Shown one piece after another: positions 1 to 8,557 of a DNA stretch of 33,176 nt. The notes under the pieces are model-generated. The model had not been told where the DNA came from. It saw only the letters and a program-made list of their open reading frames with translations, and made no database searches. This DNA is from JAZRUY01 sp045598845 (GTDB lineage Bacteria > Verrucomicrobiota > Lentisphaeria > Victivallales > Victivallaceae). Positions within the stretch are counted from its first letter, which is position 1. Each line of letters opens with the position of its first letter. The translations under genes and the position numbers were made by a program. The stretch covers positions 1 to 33,176 of the forward strand of contig JAZRUY010000063.1 of the NCBI GenBank assembly GCA_045598845.1, written 5' to 3'.

Positions 1-242
1 GCCAGTTGCTCCGCCGTGTATACTCCGTACCACGGATTGTTGAATACGCACATCGGCGGTCTGGCGGTAAAGTATGCGGTTTTGCGGAATTGCAGTCTGG
101 CCTCGTAATCCGCGATGTCCTGCTGAATTTCTTCCGCCGGATAAGCGTCTGTATCCAGCGGTAAATCATACCAGTTCACGCATCCGGTCATCGCTGCCGC
201 CGCGAGTGCGGCGAAGATTGCGGTAATCGTCTTTTTCGTCAT
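1..242 (-). CDS. Lipoprotein, partial (C-terminus beyond window)
   Basis: An open frame of 80 codons runs leftward from an ATG at 242 and leaves the window without a stop. The first 21 residues form a lipoprotein signal peptide: MTKKT, a hydrophobic Ala-rich stretch, then the lipobox MTGC, with Cys21 as the predicted lipidated residue. The mature part starts VNWYDLPLDTDAYPAEEI and continues into a charged region with aromatic residues; I do not recognise a family. A good ribosome binding site (AAGGAG, 7 bases before the ATG) supports the start. It lies downstream of, and in the same direction as, the polysaccharide operon but 240 bases away, so it may be a separate unit. Role unknown; probably membrane-anchored in the periplasm. 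Confidence 0.75.
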   Translation of the reverse strand, partial: MTKKTITAIFAALAAAAMTGCVNWYDLPLDTDAYPAEEIQQDIADYEARLQFRKTAYFTARPPMCVFNNPWYGVYTAEQL

Positions 243-484
243 TGTTTTGCTCCTTTTTTTGAATTTTTCCGACATTATTGTGGCTATAACTTATTAGTAA
301 TACGCAAAACATACATTCCGTTTTTTGCGAATTCAATCCGCGCCGGATAAAAACGTTTGAAATTTATTCACATGGTTCGCCGCTTTTTTATCGTTGTCAA
401 AGTATTTAAGGAGTAACATCCGGTCGTTACTGATGGATTCCCGGCTTGATTTTTATTTGTATTCGCACGCTGTTCCTGGTTTCG
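243..484. other. Intergenic region, 242 bases
   Basis: No gene is seen here. Read leftward, it holds a perfect -35-like TTGACA (plus-strand positions 395-400), but at 17 bases spacing the -10 is poor (AACCAT). It also holds the ribosome binding site of the lipoprotein gene at about 250-256. I see no convincing terminator for the preceding GT39-like gene. Confidence 0.4.
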
Positions 485-1747
485 TTATTTCGCGCTTTTT
501 TTCAGACTGAAATTGTCGAAGTAAGCGTCTCCCGAGATAAAACGCAGTGCGATAAAGCAGGAATCCGCATCCGGTAAATCATCCGGATTTATAATGATTT
601 CCTTGCGGCTCCATGAATCATCGCTGTGGTAAAAAAAACCGTATTGGCAATTTTTCAGCCTTTTGCCGTCTTTGTACAAGAAAAGGGTAATGATATACTT
701 GGTTCCGGCTTCGGCTTTGGCGTCAAAAGAGAGCGTCATGCTGTCTTTTATTTCGATTTTCCGCGCGGTGCGGCAATAAATTTGTTTACCGGTTGCCAGA
801 TGCAATGCTGCTGAATCTATGCCGTTGCGGTTTTTGACAATCGCTTTTTCAGCCACTGCGGGTGAATCGGTCTGACAACTGTCAAGACTCCATCCGGCCG
901 GGAAATCCCAGCCGTTTCTTTGAAAAAAGTCCGCATTGGGATTATGGGAGAATACTTGCCGTATTTTATTTTTTACTTCCGAAGATTTTTCGCAGTCGCC
1001 TTCCTGCAGCAGTTCGGCGCCGCATGTGCTGCTTCCGGCCGCTTCGTCCGGCGCGGCATTCTTTCTGATTACCAGAAACCGGTCTTTTCGGTGCCGGTCA
1101 GTGTAGTTCTGACAGATGATTTTGAAATTTTTTCCGGCGTCATTTCCGACTATCCTGTCGATTTCTGACGGAGACCGGTAATGACGCTCCGCTGTGATCA
1201 GATATGCTTGTTCCGGAAAATGCTTCAGCATTCGGAGCAAGTCGCGGTAATTGTCCAGGTCCGGCTCATCCAGTTCCACTATGTTGTTCATCTTTGCATA
1301 ATACTTGACCCGCAAACGGTTGCCGCCGTCATGATAAAGAAAAACAACCGTTTCCGGATTCTTCCGGCTGTCTTGTTTCAACGCATCCATGCCTTTTATG
1401 AAAAAATCATTGCCTGGGCGGAGCGCTTTTCCGGCGCACAGGAAAACAACGATGAGCAGCATCGAAAAACCGATAATCCTTTTGTATTTTATTCCCGGTA
1501 TCGTAATGGCGAATGCCGCGGCGGGGATCACGAGCGGAATCAGTATGGATATGTAGCGGGAGCTCGGTATCCGGTATATTGTTCCGAAAGAAACGAACAT
1601 AATCATCCAGACTGTATATATCAGGAAAAATTTCGTCTTTTTAAGTTCTTTCGCTTCCGAAAATATGCGGTATAATCCGAGCGGCAGCAGTACCGCTACC
1701 GGTATATACAGCAAATTAGGTATTTTTTCCGCTAAGACTGAAACCAT
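485..1747 (-). CDS. C-terminal part of a TAG-split GT39-like membrane glycosyltransferase with carbohydrate-binding-like domain
   Basis: 420 residues in exactly the same frame as the gene upstream (1751-2572), separated from it only by TAG and one AAC codon. Residues 1-110 hold about three to four membrane segments (for example LLYIPVAVLLPLGLYRIF), which look like the last helices of an ArnT/PMT-type glycosyltransferase. Residues 110-245 form a soluble region. Residues 270-418 resemble a CBM4/9-like jelly roll ending in the typical AYFDNFSL strand. The ATG at 1747 has a weak Shine-Dalgarno (AGG, overlapping the stop region), so coupled re-initiation is possible. Alone it lacks the N-terminal catalytic loop. 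Either a broken gene, a stop-codon readthrough product, or a sequencing error. Confidence 0.6.
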   Translation of the reverse strand: MVSVLAEKIPNLLYIPVAVLLPLGLYRIFSEAKELKKTKFFLIYTVWMIMFVSFGTIYRIPSSRYISILIPLVIPAAAFAITIPGIKYKRIIGFSMLLIVVFLCAGKALRPGNDFFIKGMDALKQDSRKNPETVVFLYHDGGNRLRVKYYAKMNNIVELDEPDLDNYRDLLRMLKHFPEQAYLITAERHYRSPSEIDRIVGNDAGKNFKIICQNYTDRHRKDRFLVIRKNAAPDEAAGSSTCGAELLQEGDCEKSSEVKNKIRQVFSHNPNADFFQRNGWDFPAGWSLDSCQTDSPAVAEKAIVKNRNGIDSAALHLATGKQIYCRTARKIEIKDSMTLSFDAKAEAGTKYIITLFLYKDGKRLKNCQYGFFYHSDDSWSRKEIIINPDDLPDADSCFIALRFISGDAYFDNFSLKKSAK

Positions 1748-1750
1748 GTT

Positions 1751-2572
1751 CTACCTGAAATAAGGTGTTTGCATCCACGGCATGATTCTCCGGCTTATAT
1801 ATTCTGCCGCCACATAGATTATGCCGTCTGCCCCGGTGATATAAGCGGTTGCCGCCAGCGTGGCGGTTAAGCATAGTGCATAAACCGCCGCGCCGCGCCA
1901 TCCGGTCCCGCATTCCGGTTTATCGGTACATGCCAGCAGTATTGTCACTGTAATCAACGGCAGTGCCGTGCCCTCGATTCTGGACATCACGGCCAGGCCG
2001 GAAAATATTCCAGCCAGCCCGATTTGCCGTATCTTGTATGATTTCATCCACATTATCATGCTTATGAAGTACAGTATGCAGAAAAAAAGGTATGAGGTTT
2101 CCCGCAGTACCGTTGCGGAAAATTCGATCATGACCGGGTGAACGGCCGTCAGCAGCGCACTGACAAGTGCGGTGAAGCGTTTTTGTGGGAATATCTCGTT
2201 AACCCCCCGGTACATAAGCGGAATTATCGCGGTGCCGAGTATTATATTGTACCATATCGCAACGCTTTCCAGGGGTAGTCCTGTAAGAGAGACAAATGCT
2301 GTGGGCACCATAAAAGCGCCCGGCAGGAGCGGAAATGTATTTTCTCCTGGCAGAATTCCGATTTCACGGTATGGAACGCCGTTCAGCCATTCTTGCATAA
2401 ACAGCAGATAATAACAGGAATCGCGTTGCAGCTGGGGGGATAAAAAATAATGTGCCGCCCGCAGTCCGAATCCGAGTCCGGTTATGATTACGAGGAGCCG
2501 TCCGCAGTGAAAAGCGCTCCAATTATACAGATTGTCCGCGCTCTTTTCCGCATGTTCCAGTGTTTCGCGCAT
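1751..2572 (-). CDS. N-terminal part of a GT39-like (PMT/ArnT-type) membrane glycosyltransferase, ends at in-frame TAG
   Basis: 273 residues with about six to seven predicted membrane segments. The first outside loop has the acidic RDSCYYLLFMQEW stretch, like the catalytic loop of the GT39/GT83 family, which moves sugars from polyprenyl-phosphate donors on the outer face of the inner membrane. Members are normally about 450-700 residues. This frame stops at TAG (1751-1753) after MPWMQTPYFR, and the same frame then continues for 420 codons, giving a combined 694-695 residues. A single CAG-to-TAG change would explain it. The start ATG directly follows the TAA of the upstream GT2, so translation is coupled. 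A lipid-linked donor could come from the ArnC-like enzyme at 17.0 kb. Family assignment comes from topology and the loop motif only. Confidence 0.65.
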   Translation of the reverse strand: MRETLEHAEKSADNLYNWSAFHCGRLLVIITGLGFGLRAAHYFLSPQLQRDSCYYLLFMQEWLNGVPYREIGILPGENTFPLLPGAFMVPTAFVSLTGLPLESVAIWYNIILGTAIIPLMYRGVNEIFPQKRFTALVSALLTAVHPVMIEFSATVLRETSYLFFCILYFISMIMWMKSYKIRQIGLAGIFSGLAVMSRIEGTALPLITVTILLACTDKPECGTGWRGAAVYALCLTATLAATAYITGADGIIYVAAEYISRRIMPWMQTPYFR

Positions 2573-3466
2573 TTATTTCATCAATATGCTGCCGGCGATT
2601 TCCGATAATGAATTTCCGGATACCGGTCGCCGGATTTTTTTCAATACGAATTTTTTTTCACGTTCGGAATAATAGACGATTGGTGTTTTATACCGGATCA
2701 GCAGCCTTAGGAGTGCTTTTAGCGGCGCGCATTTCGCCCCGAGCCTCCACAGGCAGGATGGATATTTTTTCCTGTCCGCCAGAATCCGCATCAGTTCGTC
2801 ATAGTACTTGTCGCTTCCGCGCGACAGAGAGTCGTTCCTTTTCATGAATGCCGAAAACGGGATGTTTGCGGTTGTCAATTCCGCATATTTTGCAAAGCGC
2901 GTCCACAGTTCGAAATCCTCCGCTAATTTCCATTCGGTGTTGATTCCGCCGGCCTGATCATACAGTTCTCTGCGCCAGAACATGTTTTCCTGTTGCAGCA
3001 AACCTCTTACATCGCTCCGGCACCAGCCGTTGCGGATGTATTTCCGCGGAACCGCCGCCGGCATGGTATATATTTTGGTTAACTGCCTTTTTTCATTCAT
3101 AAATGCCGGCATTCCCGTCAGCCATTTGACTTTCGGGTAGTTCCCGAATATTTCTCCGACAGTATGCAAAGTCCACGGCATTGACTGGTCATCCGCATTG
3201 AGCCAGCAGAGAATTTCCCCGGTTCCGGCGGCGAACCCCTTCCTTATCGCATCGTACATGCCGTGGTCCGGTTCGTGAAATATTTTAGCCAGCCGGTCGC
3301 GGTAGCGCTCCACTATTTCCATGGTGTTGTCGGTGGAGCCGCCGTCGACAACGATGTATTCCAGATTCGCATAGTTTTGCGAAAGTACCGACTGAATGGT
3401 TTTCTCGATATGCCGCCCCATGTTGAAACACGGCGTGACCACGGTGATTTTGGGTGAATTGTTCAT
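2573..3466 (-). CDS. Family 2 glycosyltransferase
   Basis: 297 residues from the ATG at 3466. The protein opens with the classic GT-A/GT2 pattern: KITVVTPCFNMGRHIEKTIQ, then IVVDGGSTDNT at about residue 40 and LNADD (the metal/nucleotide-sugar DxD site) at about residue 93. These enzymes add one sugar from a nucleotide donor to the growing lipid-linked repeat unit on the cytoplasmic side. The W-ED-like position AEDFELWTRFAKYAEL near residue 185 is also typical. An upstream start at 3520 would add 18 residues with no family character, so I prefer 3466. Its TAA is followed at once by the ATG of the GT39-like gene. Sugar specificity cannot be read. Confidence 0.85.
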   Translation of the reverse strand: MNNSPKITVVTPCFNMGRHIEKTIQSVLSQNYANLEYIVVDGGSTDNTMEIVERYRDRLAKIFHEPDHGMYDAIRKGFAAGTGEILCWLNADDQSMPWTLHTVGEIFGNYPKVKWLTGMPAFMNEKRQLTKIYTMPAAVPRKYIRNGWCRSDVRGLLQQENMFWRRELYDQAGGINTEWKLAEDFELWTRFAKYAELTTANIPFSAFMKRNDSLSRGSDKYYDELMRILADRKKYPSCLWRLGAKCAPLKALLRLLIRYKTPIVYYSEREKKFVLKKIRRPVSGNSLSEIAGSILMK

Positions 3467-3574
3467 TATTTCAATTGTGCCTTGCTGTATAAAACGATTG
3501 CATTTTATGGAATTATACATTTACAAATAACGGGAAAAATCCCAGTGTGTTTCATATGTGTACATCGTTCAGCA

Positions 3575-4852
3575 TTAACGGATTTTGTCTGTTTTTTCTG
3601 TTCGCGGTGTTTGAATAATTGCTTTTTCATATTGCTCTATTGAATAGTTTCTGTTGTCCAGGGCGATTATTAGGCCGAGGACTGTCATTATGTACACCGG
3701 ATATCCCGGCATGATTATTATATGACTGGTCAGCGAGGTTACTATGAAAAAAATCCAGGCGGAGCAGAACGGAACAAAATACTCCGATTTACGGCGCCGC
3801 AATTTCACGCAATACGCCAGCAGCAGCAGATGGAGTACCGTATAACAGACCAGCGCGGGGAGACCGAAATCGTAGAGCATCTCCAGGAAATCGTTGTGCG
3901 CGCTGCGGAATCTTGATCCGTAGAACTGATGGAAAAAATGCTGGACCGCGCGGGGCCCGTGCCCCGCCAGCCATTCTTTGCCGGAATTGAACGACATGTC
4001 GTTTATCACATCTTCGTATATATCCAGTCTGCCGCTGCCTTTGTCGTTTTGTATTTCATTGAACCGGTATATTATTTTTTCGCCGTAGGAGGTGTGCGCC
4101 GCCAGCATCAGTCCGGCGGCGGCAATGATTATCATCAATATTTTGCGCAACGGGCTGCTCTTGCTGTTGAATAGATACATGACGGCGATACTGCCCAGCA
4201 CCATGAGCATCAGACTCCGCTTTAAACTCATAAGGCAGATAATAAATATTACGGTTATTGCGATATTTTTTTTTAATCCGGGGCTTGTTAACAGACATCC
4301 GGGCAGCAGAAATACGATAAAGAAAGCGGTGGTTATCACATCGAAATCTCCGGAATTGACGGATATCTTGATGCTGTAGCGGAAAAATATTATCAGTAAT
4401 GCGGTGTTCAATATCAGCAGTTTCGGAAACAGCCGGATGAACCGTATTGAATATTCCGGGCGGTTGTGGAAAAATGCAATCGCCCACAAAAAAGAGACAA
4501 TCCATAAAATCATCTGCGGATAATCCTTGATGAAATTCTGATCCGCGGGGGTGAACGGTATTACAATAGTGTATATTGTCAACAGCAGAACTCCGCTTGA
4601 ATATACCGTCTTGGCGAGACCGTTGAGTCCGGACGGGCGCGAAAACACAATATACACCAGCGCTATGCTGACCAGCCCGAGAATTCCGGCCAGTCTAAAG
4701 AATGATATCGGGACACTGTATGGAAAATAAAATAACAGTTGACAGAATATGCTGAATATATACAACAGGGGCGGTATAAGGCTGAACAGCTTCTCTTCCC
4801 GGGGGTTGCCCGTATCGCCGTACGGCTGTACGCACATGTCATAAGTATTCAT
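3575..4852 (-). CDS. O-antigen ligase / polymerase family membrane protein (Wzy/WaaL type)
   Basis: 425 residues, rich in membrane segments (about 10-12). A long outside loop near residues 260-325 contains GSGRLDIYEDVINDM and then HNDFLEMLYDFGLPALVCY, the Wzy_C-type signature of O-antigen ligases and polymerases (H-N-x-F-L, then G-L-P/A). In this operon the most natural role is polymerising flipped repeat units in the periplasm; transfer to a lipid acceptor is the alternative, and sequence alone does not separate the two. It lies between the pyruvyl transferase and a GT2 on the same strand. The start at 4852 has no strong ribosome binding site. Confidence 0.85.
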   Translation of the reverse strand: MNTYDMCVQPYGDTGNPREEKLFSLIPPLLYIFSIFCQLLFYFPYSVPISFFRLAGILGLVSIALVYIVFSRPSGLNGLAKTVYSSGVLLLTIYTIVIPFTPADQNFIKDYPQMILWIVSFLWAIAFFHNRPEYSIRFIRLFPKLLILNTALLIIFFRYSIKISVNSGDFDVITTAFFIVFLLPGCLLTSPGLKKNIAITVIFIICLMSLKRSLMLMVLGSIAVMYLFNSKSSPLRKILMIIIAAAGLMLAAHTSYGEKIIYRFNEIQNDKGSGRLDIYEDVINDMSFNSGKEWLAGHGPRAVQHFFHQFYGSRFRSAHNDFLEMLYDFGLPALVCYTVLHLLLLAYCVKLRRRKSEYFVPFCSAWIFFIVTSLTSHIIIMPGYPVYIMTVLGLIIALDNRNYSIEQYEKAIIQTPRTEKTDKIR

Positions 4853-4883
4853 TTTTCAGTCTCATAATAGTGATATAGTGCCA

Positions 4884-6005
4884 TTATTGCCTGATATTGC
4901 TGCCGAAAACCGCTTGGTTCAGATACGCTTTCGAATGTTGCCGCAGTTCATCCAGCCGCTTGTAGGCTTCCGGCGCCGGCGGATTCGAATTTTCCTCCGG
5001 CACATCATCTTCCGGCGAAATCAGTCTGTGTTGTTCGCCTACGCTGCCCAGCAAAGTTTTTAAACGGTCGCTGCTTTTTGCTAAGGCTGTCATGGCGGCG
5101 AACGACCGCTTGAAAATCAAGGCAAAAGATGTGCCGTGAAACGAATCCGTGACAACATATTCCGCATGGCGGATGTACGAGATGAATTCCTGCGGTCCGC
5201 AGTCGTATAGTTGCCTTTTTACCGGATAAAATTTCTGCGGTTTGGTGGTTATCACATATACCGGCAGATGCAACCGCGCGGATATCCGGTTGGCTTTGTC
5301 GATCAGTGTTCTTCCGCCGTTTAATTCATAGACGATAATATATTTTTCTCTGACCGGGCGTTCCCCGGCGATAGCCAGCCAAAAAGATTCATCCGGCAGA
5401 AATACCGGGTCCAGCACCGTCGGCGGGGTGCTTCCGCCGAGTTGAGCCAGCAGTCCCGCGCCGCTGCTTTCTCTGGCGCTCAGCATTGCGAAGTCCTTTA
5501 TCCACGGACGGAGTATTTCCGCGGTTTCCGCGGCAATACGATCAGTGCCGAAACTCGGCGCATAAGCGATTTTTTGTTGTCCGTCCGGCAATTTGAAGTC
5601 AAGGTAGTATATTCGCCGCCGCGGATTTTCCGGCCGGAACACCTGATCGCTGCCGCTGATGTGAAAATCCGCCGCTGGCGGATTATTCAGAAGTTCTTCT
5701 TCTGAAACGTAGGCGTGCCCGCTCAGGTGCAGCCACTGATTGCGGAAAGCGACTGTCCGGTCGATTTTGCGTTTTAATGCCCTGTACCGGAGCAGGCGGA
5801 AAGCGTTTAAAATCATCTTGCGAACCGGGGACCCGTCTTTGCCGCCGAATACCCTGAAGAGTTTTTGGTGATACGGAAAATTGAGGTTAATGCTTTCCGC
5901 GTCTATTCCTATGCCGCGGAGATAGTTCACCAGACCGCAACACTGCAGCACCGCCCCGTAATTGAGGTGGTTTAATGTATAGATAATCGCTTTTTTATTG
6001 TTCAT
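4884..6005 (-). CDS. Polysaccharide pyruvyl transferase family protein
   Basis: 373 residues. The N-terminus (AIIYTLNHLNYGAVLQ) and the HISGSDQVF motif near residue 110 are typical of the polysaccharide pyruvyl transferase family (CsaB/WcaK/EpsO type). These enzymes add a pyruvate ketal from phosphoenolpyruvate to sugars of exopolysaccharides, giving them negative charge. A late YVVTDSFHGTSFALIF motif is also a family hallmark. I chose the ATG at 6005 over a TTG at 6023 because conserved sequence begins right after it. Next to it upstream is an F420-hydrogenase-beta-like gene, a pairing often met in polysaccharide clusters. Confidence 0.9.
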   Translation of the reverse strand: MNNKKAIIYTLNHLNYGAVLQCCGLVNYLRGIGIDAESINLNFPYHQKLFRVFGGKDGSPVRKMILNAFRLLRYRALKRKIDRTVAFRNQWLHLSGHAYVSEEELLNNPPAADFHISGSDQVFRPENPRRRIYYLDFKLPDGQQKIAYAPSFGTDRIAAETAEILRPWIKDFAMLSARESSGAGLLAQLGGSTPPTVLDPVFLPDESFWLAIAGERPVREKYIIVYELNGGRTLIDKANRISARLHLPVYVITTKPQKFYPVKRQLYDCGPQEFISYIRHAEYVVTDSFHGTSFALIFKRSFAAMTALAKSSDRLKTLLGSVGEQHRLISPEDDVPEENSNPPAPEAYKRLDELRQHSKAYLNQAVFGSNIRQ

Positions 6006-6087
6006 ATGCAGTTCACTTGTCAAACAGTGGTTTTCTTAACATAAATACGTTGCCGTCTGAAGTGCAAATATTACCTGTATTTGCCCG

Positions 6088-7251
6088 TTAATGCTCCAGA
6101 CGTTTTTTTATGTATTTTTTTAATGCTCTTTCCAATACTTCCTTCGGGCGGAAAAGCGTTATTGCCGGTACAAAAGATATCTTGCGCACTACCGTCCGGA
6201 ATAACTTCTCCCGTAACTTATGGTCAAAAGTCCTTTTACGGAATGCGTATTTTACGGTATCAATAGAACATTTTTCAACTTTGCCGTGCTGTTGAGGATT
6301 GCATGAAATCCATTGCTTTTTTCCGCGGCCGGTATGTATTATGCCGACGGAATATCCTCGGTTGTCGTGATTATCCGGATCCGAGCGCTTCAGATGCCAA
6401 AAGTCTCCGATGGTGATATCCGCTGCGTTATTTACAATTCTGTCGCAAGTGTAACATGTTGTTCTCAGACCGATATTTTCTCCGAAAGCAATCATAAAAG
6501 GGGAGTAATACCCAGAGGTTATAGTCGTTTTTTTATTCTTGTTGTAGTCTATACGCAGGCACTGTTCTTTCCAGCCGGTTCCCGGCCTTGAAAAATCCTT
6601 GTACCTGAAATCCACCGCCGATACTCCCTTTCCCGCATATTGCTGAAAATGGCGCGATGAGGGTATGCCGTGGCAGATGAAATCCACCGCCAGCAGATTG
6701 GCGCTGTTGAAATCTTCCCCGAGATAACTTTTCAGACCGCGTATGTGGCACGGAGTGCCGCAGAACAGCACTTTTCTGCCGTTGCGGATCTGTTTTTTCA
6801 CTTCGCGGAAAATTGTTCCGGTCCGCGCTTCAGCGTATTTTGATTTACGCAATTCCTGCAGTTGCGCATGGTCGGTGTCGGTGTACTCCGGAAACCCTTT
6901 CCCGTAATTGAATAAACATCCGAACACTATGCCGCCTTCGGCCAGTACTTTGTCAGCCAACAGGGTGAACAAACCGCCGGACGAACTGTTTTTCAGGATT
7001 TCCTCATCATTGGCCTGATAAGAGTAGACTTCTCCGTCAGCTGCCGCCGGCAGATTCTCCGGCGGATTCAATACCGGACATCGGGTTGAGCATAATCCGC
7101 ACTTTTTGCAGGCGGCGGCATTTGTCAGCACCGGATGCCAGAATCCGTCACGGTCGTATTGCAGATCAAGACAATTGCCGGGACAGGTCGCCGCGCACGC
7201 GCCGCAGCCGGTGCATTTTGCGTCCAGAGTCAATATATCGTTAATTCCCAT
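6088..7251 (-). CDS. Coenzyme F420 hydrogenase/dehydrogenase beta-subunit-like iron-sulfur protein
   Basis: 387 residues from the ATG at 7251, which has a good ribosome binding site (GGGAG, 7 bases away) and overlaps the end of the flippase gene by 11 bases. Two ferredoxin-type Cys clusters are visible: Cys13, 16, 19, 23 (CTGCGACAATCP) and Cys48, 51, 54, 58 (CKKCGLCSTRCP), enough for two [4Fe-4S] centres. The rest follows the FrhB N- and C-terminal domain pattern, with KVLFCGTPCHIRGL, FICHGIPS, and a late C-x2-C before DITIGDFW. Homologues in polysaccharide clusters are usually beside pyruvyl transferases; their substrate is not established. A true F420 role is doubtful here because no F420 genes are visible. 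A redox step on a sugar or on the pyruvyl group is a guess. Confidence 0.82.
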   Translation of the reverse strand: MGINDILTLDAKCTGCGACAATCPGNCLDLQYDRDGFWHPVLTNAAACKKCGLCSTRCPVLNPPENLPAAADGEVYSYQANDEEILKNSSSGGLFTLLADKVLAEGGIVFGCLFNYGKGFPEYTDTDHAQLQELRKSKYAEARTGTIFREVKKQIRNGRKVLFCGTPCHIRGLKSYLGEDFNSANLLAVDFICHGIPSSRHFQQYAGKGVSAVDFRYKDFSRPGTGWKEQCLRIDYNKNKKTTITSGYYSPFMIAFGENIGLRTTCYTCDRIVNNAADITIGDFWHLKRSDPDNHDNRGYSVGIIHTGRGKKQWISCNPQQHGKVEKCSIDTVKYAFRKRTFDHKLREKLFRTVVRKISFVPAITLFRPKEVLERALKKYIKKRLEH

Positions 7252-8557
7252 CGCTTTTCTCCCGCAATATCTCATTTGTCTTATTTTTGGTATGCTTTCC
7301 CAACAGCACTGCGGCATTCAGCAAAATTACATTGCAGATGAAATAGAGAAGAAAATTCAGCGACACTCCCCATGCGGCGCCGTAAGTCCCCCAGCGTTTG
7401 ATCAGTATGTAGAACATCAGCACCGTCAGCAGCGAACCGATAATCCGGCTGAGCAGCGGTATGTGGTTGTGATTGGCGGCAATGGTAATCTGGCTGAAAG
7501 AATAATAGAGCGATGCGGTAACTGCGGACAGCGCGGTAATTATGCAGAACGGCAGAGATTCCCGGTATCTGCCGGCGGTGAGCAGATTCACGATCAGCGG
7601 CGCAAAAATTATGAACGGTATCACTATTGCTGAAATCAGCCCCAGTTTAAGCAGTACAATCTTCGCGCAGCGCTTGTAATTATTTATCGCCACGGATTCA
7701 TAAATATCCGGGCTGAATGTCGAATTGATGGCGTCTGAGAACACATACAGAAAATGGGAAATGGAAACTCCGACCGAATAGTATCCCAGTTCCTTTAGCG
7801 GGATATAGCGTTCCAGAAAAACTTTGTCGTATCCGTTGGAAAAGAATCCCATCATCGCCGCCAGTGTCAGCGGGAAACAAAATGCCAGAATGCTTTTTGC
7901 CGATTTGAAATCAATTTTGCGGATGATGTTTTTGCGTTCTTCCCACAGCAGATATGCGAAAAGCGGTACGGCTCCCAGCAGCAGTCCGCCGAGTTTGCCG
8001 GCGCATCCGCCGCCGAGTATGACCAGCAGCACCGATACCCCTGCCGTCAGAACCGCGTTTACCGAATTGTAGATGAAATACGGCAGACTGCGTTTTTTCA
8101 TCTTCAAATCGGTCAGTTTTAATTTAAAGATTCCGGTTGCCGCAGGATATAGCATCGCATACACGGCAAATGGAATCACTGCGATTTGCGAGTTTTTATT
8201 AAAATAATTTTGATAAATACCGGTTAGAATTATCGCAATCGCCGCCATCCCCGCGGAAAAGAAAATCAGAAGTTGAAAAGTTGCCGTATGAAGTTTTTCC
8301 CGTCCTACCTCATCGCACTGGAAATATTTACGCATATAATTGTGAAGCATGTAAAAGGTTATCATCGGCTCGAACAGAAGTGACAGGGAATTGTAAAATC
8401 CGACAACGGCGAAATCTTCCGCGGAAAGATATTTCGCGAATACCGGCATGGATCCGATATTGAGCAGCATCGGAACCAGCGAAGCGAGAAAATACATCAG
8501 CAGATTGGCGATCGTCTGCCGATGGGAAACAAAAAAATGTTTAACAGCGTTCAGCAT
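7241..8557 (-). CDS. Wzx-like oligosaccharide flippase
   Basis: 438 residues with about 12-14 membrane helices spread over the whole length and short charged loops, the layout of the MOP/PST superfamily. The N-terminal ANLLMYFLASLVPMLLNI and PVFAKYLSAEDFAVVGFY are like Wzx/RfbX proteins, which flip undecaprenyl-linked repeat units from the cytoplasmic to the periplasmic face. The ATG at 8557 is preferred; a GTG at 8593 would add 12 residues (KYICHATKKIR) lacking family character. It overlaps the ends of both neighbours, so it is in one operon with the ATP-grasp gene before it and the Fe-S gene after it. Transported unit unknown. Confidence 0.88.
   Translation of the reverse strand: MLNAVKHFFVSHRQTIANLLMYFLASLVPMLLNIGSMPVFAKYLSAEDFAVVGFYNSLSLLFEPMITFYMLHNYMRKYFQCDEVGREKLHTATFQLLIFFSAGMAAIAIILTGIYQNYFNKNSQIAVIPFAVYAMLYPAATGIFKLKLTDLKMKKRSLPYFIYNSVNAVLTAGVSVLLVILGGGCAGKLGGLLLGAVPLFAYLLWEERKNIIRKIDFKSAKSILAFCFPLTLAAMMGFFSNGYDKVFLERYIPLKELGYYSVGVSISHFLYVFSDAINSTFSPDIYESVAINNYKRCAKIVLLKLGLISAIVIPFIIFAPLIVNLLTAGRYRESLPFCIITALSAVTASLYYSFSQITIAANHNHIPLLSRIIGSLLTVLMFYILIKRWGTYGAAWGVSLNFLLYFICNVILLNAAVLLGKHTKNKTNEILREKSDGN

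Noticed and set aside
862..1675. Several plus-strand frames opposite the split GT39-like gene
   Set aside because: They are antisense to a frame with clear membrane and CBM-like features, have no ribosome binding sites, and their Cys/Arg/Phe-rich composition is typical of shadows.
1751..1753. TAG read as Gln throughout the genome (recoded genetic code)
   Set aside because: The nucleotide-sugar dehydrogenase ends normally at TAG (14179-14181) at its expected family length; readthrough there would add about 30 residues unlike the family. A local change is simpler.
3467..3520. Longer N-terminus for the GT2 gene (start at 3520)
   Set aside because: The 18 extra residues have no GT2 character, and the conserved first strand begins right after the ATG at 3466.
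6088..7251. A real F420-dependent hydrogenase or dehydrogenase
   Set aside because: No partner subunits or F420 genes nearby; the context is polysaccharide synthesis, where such homologues are common.
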